Origin: Protopterus annectens
Lineage: Eukaryota; Chordata; Ceratodontiformes; Protopteridae
Reading direction: 5' to 3'
Assembly (NCBI RefSeq): GCF_019279795.1
Contig: NC_056745.1
Coordinates: 511,501,006-511,565,005 of the forward strand
Length of the DNA: 64,000 bases
In this document: positions 56,226 to 64,000 of the stretch, in pieces
How positions within the stretch are numbered: position 1 is the stretch's first letter
Layout: each line of letters opens with the position of its first letter
The notes under the pieces: generated by a model
What the model saw: only the letters and a program-made list of their open reading frames with translations
The model's database searches: none
Told to the model about the DNA's origin: nothing
Made by a program: the position numbers and the translations under genes

Positions 56226-58180
56226 TGAGTATCTGTCATTAGCACCAATATTGAAAATAAAGGCAACAGATTTACAGTACTTTAAATACACAGACAACCT
56301 ATAACCCAGAGTGGTGTAGATAGGGATTCATGCTACGTCTGACCTGATTAAAGCTTTACAGTCAGGGTACTGTTTGCCTGATGACATTGTACACTGGCCT
56401 TGGCTCTTGTTTTACAAAGTAATTTGGTTCCATAGTTAAAGGGGTAGAACAATCCTTGTTAGCATTATTTTTACCATTAATTGTGTGTGTGTTTTTTAAT
56501 GAAGCTTGTTCATAAACCTAAGTTTGTGCTTTTTAAAATAAGAATATTTTAGGAATGACAGTCTCCAAGTATCTTTAGCTAATTTTACAAAGCAACACAT
56601 GAACGCGTTTGAATGTAATACATTTCTTGATGGCAAGAAGTCCCAAGTGATACGGACAAAAGCTCTTGACCGTTTTTAAATGGTTTCAATTTTTTCTGTG
56701 CATTTCATTTCATGGTTTATATAAAGCTGTTTCAACAAAAGTCTTGGAGTACAGGATTCTTTTCCACAATCTGATATTGGTATATGATCTACTTGGTTTG
56801 TTGAGTTATCACTACATGACCCTTTTTATTTCATTTCAGACTGTCATTTTTTATTGCATTTTTTTTTCTAAAAAAAAAAGCCATTACTGGTAGATCTCTG
56901 CTGTCTGCAGCCTTAAACTGTAGTAAAAGTTCATTAGTGAGAATTTTCTCTGGTTCAGTTTGTGCTTCAGTACTTTTATATTCTGGTTCTCATTTACATG
57001 CTTAAATGCATTCTGTGCCTACCCATTCCCCAATAGCACATTAAGCTTAAATTTCTGAAAAAGAAACAATATTGGCTTTATTCAAATGTATGCCTCTCCA
57101 ACTAGCCTGCTTGTCCTATGGTTCTATGAACCTTTCTTTCAAATGTTCCACCCTTTTTGCTGTTGTGGTTTTTATAAAGTTTTATTTCTTGCCTCCACCC
57201 TTTCTGGTAATCCACTTTCTAAAGTCATCCCCCTCTTTCATTGCTATTGCCAGTTGTAAAAGGTATTTATGTACTCTTCCCACACATTGTTTTCACACAG
57301 ATCCCTGCTATGGAGAACCTAACCAGGAAACTAGTGTTGCTCCTGAGTAAGCCTCCTTTACTAAATTTGGTCTCCTGCTCATTTTCCTACAACTCGGCAA
57401 AGCTTGGCGTCCTAGCCTGTTTTCTGTGTTTTACTTGTATCCACTGCCATCAAAGTAAAGTAACTCACTGCTCAAGTTATTCTGAGTGGTCACTACAGAT
57501 TCCAGCTTTTATGCTTGCATTTCACTGTAGTTTTTGTTTGTAGTAGCTTATGTTAGGAGGACTGGAGTTATTCATCTTGAGGCAAGACATTTGCCTAGTC
57601 TGAATTAGGAAATACACAAACTACTCAGTGTAGTCATTTTATTGGCCAGAGGGTTTTCATTAGTTTTCTGTGCTGCTATAAATCTTGCACATTTGCATGA
57701 GATAGCAGTGCCATGTACAGTAGAACACATTTTTTTTACAGAATAGTCCATAAAACTGTACCCTGTAAAGCAGCAATATAAAGCAAATACCTTGCATGCC
57801 AAGCTTAAAGCAGCAAGTTCAGCCTCAAATTACAATATCTAGATTTAATAGAATTCAGTACTGTGTAAACAAAGTTAATAGTATCTAGTATGGTTTAGCA
57901 AAATGTAACCTGATTAGACTGCACCAGCAAACCACCATTAATAGCATTTGAATGCCAATACACCACACCCATGTAGCTCACCAAAGAACTGGTTAGAAGA
58001 AATATGCAATTTCCTAACTTCTCTGTAGCCACCTTGTTGGATACAGACATCTTGTGAATGTAGTAATTCTCTCAAGATTAGAACCACTTAATACTTAAAG
58101 CAAAAAAAAAACAGTATTCAACAGGTATACTTACACAATGACACTGGAGGCTAAACTCTCACAAGCACACATCAGGGTTG
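56226..58180. other. Unassigned AT-rich sequence
   Basis: No transposon signature was recognised in about 2 kb. The short open frames on both strands have no family features. An A-run lies at about 56869-56878. It may be host DNA between insertions. Confidence 0.45.
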
Positions 58181-59265
58181 TCAACATCCACCTCACATAA
58201 CACAAACTAATGTATGCTGAGGCAGTTAACAGCAGTTTTCATAAACAAAGATTGTGCAGATCACCTTTATCAAAGCTATGTTTCAGCAAGCCCAAAGGGA
58301 ATTTATAAAAAAAAAAAAAAAAAACATACCATCACTCTCACTGCAGTCCCTAAGGGAAGCAAAATTCCCAGGACTCTCAGAGGGGACTATATTGTAAGAT
58401 ATACTGATGGCACTCTAACCACGCCAAGAAGAAGATAACTGTTAGTTGTTTATATGGAGCCAGGATCTGCCATATCACATACACTCAAGTTATTACATCA
58501 TAGGTATCACTACAATTCCATCAAACTTCACATAGGTAGAAATGACCTCCAGCCACAGGCTCCATCTCAGCCTGGCTTTATCAAAAAGGAAGGTTATGCT
58601 TACTGAATCTGGTGGACTTCTTTGAAAAAGTCACTAAGGAAACAGATGAGGGTAAACCAGTGCAGCATGCTGTAGACTTGGCTAAAGGATTTGATACAAT
58701 ACCTCACTTAAGCATGTCAGCAAAATTACATTAGGTATAAGCCCCTTTAAAACACGCTGGCTAGCCAGCTGGCTCACTGATAGGAACTAGGTGGTTCGAA
58801 TTAGTAAGACCACCTCTACAAAGAGCGCAGTCACCATTGAAGTCCATCAGGGCTCTGTTTTAGATCGACTCCTCTTTGGCATCTGCTTTGGCTAACCAGA
58901 TTCAGAGATGACTGCAATCTGAGAGCAGTCACTGAACCAACAGACAAATGCTTGAAGACAAAGCCATGACTTAAAACTCAGTACCAAAAAATGCATTAGG
59001 CCACCCCAGGTAGCCAAGTCATCAATAAAACACCCCAAAAAGTTGATTCACTAGTCAGGGATCTTGGAGAACCCATGTTGACAGTAACCTCACATTCAAA
59101 CAAAGTATCCAAGTTAGCAAGAAAATCCTTCTATGTTGCTTAACTTAAAAGCAAGGGCATGGCCTCCAGGTCCTGAGATATCATCATACTACTGTACTCC
59201 ACCCTCATTAGACCCATCACAGAGTAGAAACCCCCTTTGGGATGTACCTGACTAGATACATGCAA
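58181..59265 (+). mobile_element. CR1-like LINE copy 3, with ORF1 esterase remnant
   Basis: 58350-58560 reads PRTLRGDYIVRYTDG, VVYMEPGSAISHTLKLL and SIKLHIGRNDL. These match in order the GDS, PG and HxGxND blocks of the SGNH-type esterase in CR1-like ORF1 proteins; the catalytic serine of GDS is a tyrosine. The sequence then jumps to the RT (GFIKKEGYAY near 58570, then KDLIQYL and WLTRFRDDCNLRAVTEPTD near 58900, with FADD decayed). It ends within the thumb (LLYSTLIRPITE, 59190-59225). ORF1-RT adjacency shows a large internal deletion removing the endonuclease. Confidence 0.7.
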
Positions 59266-60890
59266 CACCATCCCAGGCTGTGTACTACATGAACTACAAA
59301 ATGAACTGGCACCTCACCTAACTGTCATGTTTAATCATAGCCTCACCTCAGGCTTCGTGCTCACTGAGTGGTGCACAGTTACAGTTATCCCACTCAACAA
59401 GAGGGGATCCACCTTGGATCCCGGGAACTACTGTCCCATCAGTCTGACGAGCCTGATTTGCTAGGCCATGGAACGTATTATCATGGAACTTGTAAACAAA
59501 GACATTGGCAACCTTCAAACAGGAGCGATCCCAGGACTGAACCCTGAGGTACTCCACTTGTCACTTGTCTGGAGCTGGATTTGGAGTCGGCTACTGTGGG
59601 TTTGTGAAGGGCCAATCTTGTCTCCTGAACCTGACTTGACTTCTTCGAATCAGTCTCCAGAGCCGTGGACAAGGGTAAGGTGGTCCACACAGCCTATCTG
59701 GACCTCACCAAGGCCTGCAACACCATCCTCCATTCCGGAATCACAGATAAACTTACTAAGCTGGGCATTAATCCCTAAGTCACTCGATGGGTTGCCAACT
59801 GGCTTACTGACAGAACCCAGACTGTAAAAGTAGCCGACTCCAAATCCAGCTCCAGACAAGTGGAGTACCTCAGGGTTCAGTCCTGGGATCGCTCCTGTTT
59901 GGCATCTTCTTCTCTGAAGTACAGGCCAGCACTAAGGGACTCTGGCTAACAAAGTTTGCAGATGACTGCAAACTGGGATCCATTATTGAATCCCCAAATG
60001 ATGTGGATATTCTACAAAAGGACGTTACAGAAACATATGCTTGGTGCCAGAGCCATGGGCTCAAGCTCAATGCCAAGAAATGCATAGTTATCCCCTTTGG
60101 GGAAAAAACATGTACCCATGAATTACCACATAGGTGGCAGTACACTAAACACTGAAAGTGTGATAAGAGACTTAGGGACACAGGTGGACAGTGGTCTCAC
60201 CTTCGATAACCACATCGCCACAATGGTTAGCAAATCCTATGTGGCACACCTCATCACTAAGGGGTTTTCATCCAGAAAAAAGGAGGCCATTGTCCCACTG
60301 TACTCATCCCTCATTAGACCCATTATAGAATACAACGCCCCATTTGGTATGTACCTCTCAAGACATCTGTAACAACTGGAAAGGCTGCAGAAATACCTCA
60401 CTAAAAGAATCACAGGCCTAAAGCAGATGCCCTATGCTGACAGTTTAAAAAACTCCACCTATACTGTGTCACATATCATCTACTCAGAGGCGATCTCTGC
60501 TTAGCATACAAGGCCATGTCAAACCCAAAGCTGTTGGACATGCTACACTTAAAGAAATCCCAATCCCTCAGAGACGCATGCCCCAGGGATCTAAACCTTG
60601 TCATCACAATGAACAAAACATGCTGGAAGGATAGGTTCCTGACCCAGAGACTCCCCAGACTCTGGAATAGACTGCCCATACATGTCAAGCAGAGCACATC
60701 TTTGGTCCTCTTCAAAAAGAACCTTAATGATTGAATGGGAGATAGGAAATTCACCTTAGGGATCATGTCAGTCGCCCTGCTAGACAGGGGTCCAGGGAAG
60801 TTACTACTTGGGAAGAAATAGCCAGGGAATTATGGCTAGGCTTGTATAGGCCCTAGGGCCGATAGCCTAGTACCAACCTATGAACCTATA
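59266..60890 (+). mobile_element. CR1-like LINE copy 4, with inverted patch
   Basis: Starts IPGCVLHELQNELAPHLT, GNYCPISLTSLIC, AMERIIMELVNKDIGNLQT, then a 73-bp inverted patch (59521-59593), then GFVKGQSCLLN-type sequence, a decayed motif A, and B motif sequence near 59860-59910. The C-terminal part is well preserved: MNYHIGGSTLNTESVIRDLGTQVDSGLTFDNHI (60118-60215), YSSLIRPIIEYNAPFGMYL, QRLPRLWNRLPIHVKQSTS (60645-60705). The 3' end reads GGCCGATAGCCTAGTACC and CCTATGAACCTATA at 60877-60890, identical to the terminus at 1372. Confidence 0.85.
59521..59593 (-). repeat. Inverted duplicate of RT motif-B region
   Basis: Reverse complement of 59829-59894, longer by a 7-bp direct repeat (CACTTGT twice). 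In its minus-strand frame it reads DSKSSSRQVTSGVPQGSVLGSLL, shown as RQVTSGVPQGSVLGSLL, the normal family sequence. The presumed source at 59829-59894 has lost the 7 bp and is out of frame. Confidence 0.9.
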
Positions 60891-60959
60891 AATGGAACCT
60901 TCACAAAAGTTCCGTACAAAAAGGAAATGGGGAATGAACACAATGTTCATTAATTAGTT

Positions 60960-62510
60960 CAAAGCCCTCTTTTCTTGGTATCATACAGACTTTTGAAAGG
61001 TGATCTTTGCCTGACATACAAGGCATCCCTGGACCATGTTATAATGAACTTTTTGTACATCCACAAGTGTCAGAATTATTAGATTAAAATATCAAATTTC
61101 TGTCACACTTGGGTTCTATGGCTATGCTTACAAGAGCCCTAGTGGTAGTTTTCTCTGTTCACAGGTATACACTAGGCTAAGGTCCTGGCAAGTGCTTATT
61201 AAAGCCAAAAAACAGCCTCAGTGGGCAACAACAATATCTAAGGATACCTCCTAAATAGCTTGAAACATGACCTATCAGTGGCACTAGAGTCACTTTTGAA
61301 CTATACCCTCAAAACAGGCTTTGTACCAAAAAGAATGAAGGACTGCAACGGTTATCCTACTTCACAAGGGTGGACTATCAACCAACCCTAGAAACTACAG
61401 ACCTACTAGTCTAATATTGCAAAATCACAGAAATGAACAAAGACATAGGCAACCTTCAGATACTGGACCCAAATAAATATGGCTTTGTCAGGGGAAGGTC
61501 ATGTCTACTAAACCTGATGGATTTTCATAACATCACTTAAGCAATGGATGAGGGGGAAAAAGGGTGTATACTGCCTTTCTGGACCTGGTTAAGGCATTCA
61601 ATACGATACCCCACTCTGGGCAGTTGAAACATAGAACTAAGCACAGACCCCAATACAACTTGTTGGATTGACAGCTAGCTCACAGACTGGACCAGGAAGT
61701 CAGGATTGGTAAGCACACATCCAGTAAGAGATCTCAAGTCTCCGTGCTTGGACCACATATTTGGCAACTACTTCTTGGAAATAAAGGCCAACTTATAACA
61801 GCATGGCATTCAGGTCCAAAGAAGGCATATTGCCATTTTATTTGACCCTTATCAGACCTATTATTCAGTATAATGCTCCCTTTGGCACATACCTGACCAA
61901 ACACGTGAAAAGGTTTGAATACCCACAAAGATTCCTGATCAGAGTGTCCAGGATATGAAGACATTGTCCTAAAAGAGCACCTTAAAAGCTCTCTCTTTAT
62001 ACTCCATCTCCTACAGGTTACTGAGAAGCTATCTATATGCTATATGCTATAAGCTATATGCCTGGCATATAAGAAATCCTCGGAACCAGCTCTGATGGAC
62101 CTTTTGCACATCTGTAAAATGAAAAGTATCAGAATCACTGGATCCAAGTATTTAAATTTTGTGACATAAATAAAGCATATTAGTGAGACAGATGTGTCTG
62201 AGAGGATCACATGCTCTGGAACAGGTTCTCCATCAATGCGAAGCAAGAGTCCATCCTTAACCCTATCCCTATTTAAGTGCAACCTTGACCAATGGATGGA
62301 AAATCAGAAATTCACCCCAGGTCTGGCTCCCGTGTCTCTGATAGACAAAGGCAGACAATAATACCCACATTAACGTACCATATATAACCTCTAGAAACTT
62401 AGCATACCCCCTCCTAATAACCCATGATACACACAGACACAACTAGGTTAGATTGCATGGCTAGTCTTATAAAAGCCTTGGTGTTCATCAGCCTAGTACA
62501 AACCTATGAA
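60960..62510 (+). mobile_element. CR1-like LINE copy 5, deleted
   Basis: A short 3' piece (60965-61175, LTYKASLDHVIMNFLYIHKC-like) is followed by another deleted copy: TGFVPKRMKD (61315), NYRPT block (61390), GFVRGRSCLLNLMDFH (61480), a decayed motif A (61580), then directly FYLTLIRPIIQYNAPFGTYLTKHVKRFEY (61835-61920). RT motif C is missing. The C-terminal part ends near 62290 and the tail reads CAGCCTAGTAC, AACCTATGAACC at 62488-62506. A (TATATGC)-type repeat is at 62033-62062. Confidence 0.75.
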
Positions 62511-62639
62511 CCTCCAAGTGCTTAGCAGCAGTGAGGTAAACTAAAGCTATACCTGTTGAGCCAGGTTTGAGAATAGTATACAAAAATTAAAAAAAAACTG
62601 AGAAACTTTATACATCCTGTCTGTCTTTTTAGGGGCAAA

Positions 62640-63300
62640 AAGCTAACAATCAGGAAAACTGCAAGCAGTAACGCACACATCCTCTAAAGCAGACAGAAAA
62701 TGAGGAATGGATGGAAGCTCTGGAAAATCCTTCTGCAGCAACTCATAGTATTTTCTGAGGGACTGAGAAACCCTTGTTCGCCCACTGATAACACTGGTGC
62801 ATTCTAGCAATAGTCTCAAAGAGAACCTTGCACAGGCAGAATTAAAGTGCAGTTGTTTTAAGTTGAACTTACCATTACAGTAGATGTTTGAATAATAACT
62901 GATGCAGTAGTCTTTTCTATATGGGTTATATCCTACCAAGAATATAACAGCCAGCCAGCTTACAAAGCTTCAGGGCACTTTCCATGTCCCCAAACTGTCA
63001 AGCAGCTTGAGCTGAGCTAACACATGAAGCCCTTCAGAGCTTTACTGCCATCAGACAGGCAGGCTGAGCCCTTAAAGGACCAAAAAAAAAAAAAAACACA
63101 AATGTCTATACCCTGCTGTAAAACGCACAAAAAAAAAAAAAACACAAAGCAAGGAGGATGGAGGGGGCGGATACTGCAGAACTAATCATTCAAATGTCTA
63201 CTATTAAGATAAGTCCAACTTACATAACTGTACTGTGTTTATCACAATGATTATTGCTGCAGTAATCTTACCTATATGGGCAGATTACTATAGTTAACTA
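62640..63300. repeat. Two DIRS-like terminal repeat arms
   Basis: AAGTTGAACTTACCATTACAGTAG with CTGATGCAGTAGTCTTTTCTATATGGG (62859-62930) and AAGTCCAACTTACATAACTGTACTG with TGCTGCAGTAATCTTACCTATATGGG (63210-63282) are related direct repeats. Both resemble the start of the DIRS terminal repeat at 5834 (AGTTATGTACTCACCATAAC). They lie next to the recombinase end of the DIRS at 63.36 kb, where a terminal repeat is expected. Two A-runs (63080-63095, 63129-63142) lie between. Assignment is tentative. Confidence 0.45.
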
Positions 63301-63359
63301 TATTTGGGGGGAGAAGGGTCCAGGAGTTCTTGCAGAATGGTCCTAGCAAAGCTTGATAG

Positions 63360-64000
63360 AGACCTAAAGGAGGAATCAAGCTTGTAGTGGTTTGTACAAT
63401 GTAAGTACAAAGGACCAAGAACCAGTTTCTAGAATACTTCCACAATCCAACCCTTTCCAAAAAGCCACAGATGAAGTCAAGGCCCAGGTAAAGTGGGCCT
63501 TGACCCTATCTGGAATAAATCTGTCATGGTGAGTATAACAAAAGGAAATAGTCTTAAAAAAACATTTGGAAATGGTCTGTTTTGACACAAGTTGTCCCTT
63601 TTTATTATCGCAAGAAATTAACAACTGATCTGAAATATTTAGTTCTATTAAGATAGTACCAGAGTTATCGGTTAACATCCAACATATGGATAATTTGTTT
63701 CCTCTCATCTTTCTGTTCAGGAAAGAAATCAGGGAGATGGACAGGTAGGCTTAATGTAAACTTGGATGCCAATTTAGGCATAAAGGAAGGATTAGTTTGT
63801 TAAAAAAAAAAAACTGTCCCTATGGAAAATAAGGTAGGGTTGACTCACTAAGAGCTTACAACTCAAGATACCCTTCTCACAGAGGTCAGAGCAATCAGCA
63901 AAAAGATTTTCCATGTTAAGGACCTCAAGACAACCAGATCAGCTGGTTCAAATGGAGCAAGTATTTGTTTCTAACAGGAAATTAAAATACCAAGGAGGTT
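63360..64000 (-). pseudogene. DIRS tyrosine recombinase, C-terminal part (runs off window)
   Basis: Minus strand. From the right edge: LLIALTSVRRVSELXAL-like sequence (63930-63850), the usual helix with the first catalytic arginine (RRVSEL). Then SKQTISKCFFKTISFCY (63600-63535) and KAHFTWALTSSVAFWKGLD (63490-63435). That matches VKAHSTRAVATS.A...G with the catalytic arginine of HSTR changed to W. The end WSFVLTLYKPLQ replaces the usual WSS..TF..HY with its tyrosine. It continues beyond position 64000, so RT and gag of this element are outside the window. Confidence 0.7.

Noticed and set aside
57072..57543. Host exon candidates in the unassigned 56.2-58.2 kb stretch
   Set aside because: Open frames are short, low in complexity, without domain features or convincing splice context.
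59481..59690. Minus-strand frame with GVPQGSVLGSLL as a separate antisense LINE
   Set aside because: Only 73 bp are inverted and they match 59829-59894. It is a local inverted patch inside a plus-strand copy.
1..64000. CRISPR array, prokaryotic operons or ribosome-binding sites
   Set aside because: No regularly spaced short repeats and no bacterial gene organisation; all coding traces are eukaryotic retroelements.

Overview
This window is eukaryotic, almost certainly vertebrate, and consists nearly entirely of retrotransposon remains. I find no host gene, rRNA, tRNA gene, operon or CRISPR array. The mix of tyrosine-recombinase DIRS elements, Penelope-like elements (PLEs) with GIY-YIG endonucleases, a Ty3/gypsy element with a tRNA-Leu-type primer site, and L1, L2, RTE and CR1-like LINEs is what one expects from a large repeat-rich vertebrate genome (salamander, caecilian or lungfish type). 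The exact lineage cannot be fixed from sequence alone. Element names PLE-A to PLE-E are local labels.

Layout. 1-1371: unassigned. 1372-2511 (-): 3' end of a CR1-like LINE. 2512-5800 (-): L1-type ORF2. About 5830-29490 (-): one DIRS element opened up by nested insertions. PLE-A (9647-12558, 15-bp target duplication, itself carrying a SINE) sits in its gag/pol. PLE-B(-)/PLE-C(+) sit in its gag. A gypsy element (16137-28195, 5-bp duplication) is inserted in PLE-C, and a partial-tandem PLE-D (20957-27454, 16-bp duplication) is inserted in the gypsy leader. A second SINE lies in the DIRS 5' region. 30600-31980 (-): L1 ORF1, possibly the missing half of the L1 at 2.5-5.8 kb.

30886-42004 is a near-identical tandem duplication with a 5.56-kb unit. 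Each unit holds an L1 5' end (-), a DIRS recombinase fragment (-), and a DIRS terminal repeat plus gag (+). The second unit continues into the DIRS RT-RNase H-recombinase region (42.0-44.1 kb), which meets an oppositely oriented DIRS at a foldback of terminal repeats (44.11-44.42 kb). 45.4-46.65 kb (-) is an RTE LINE. 46.66-53.93 kb is PLE-E split by an L2 LINE. 53.94-62.5 kb holds four degraded copies of the CR1-like LINE. 63.2-64 kb (-) is the 3' part of another DIRS.

The most interesting signals are hammerhead-ribozyme-like folds just upstream of AATAAA in two PLE families (one with all three stems pairing), a gypsy insertion that splits such a core in a third PLE, the partial-tandem structure of PLE-D with a vestige of an earlier junction, the young 5.56-kb duplication, and an inverted 73-bp patch in a CR1-like copy that preserves a reading frame its source has lost. 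Nearly all coding remains are broken by stops and frameshifts; boundaries without a stated target duplication are good to tens of bases at best.
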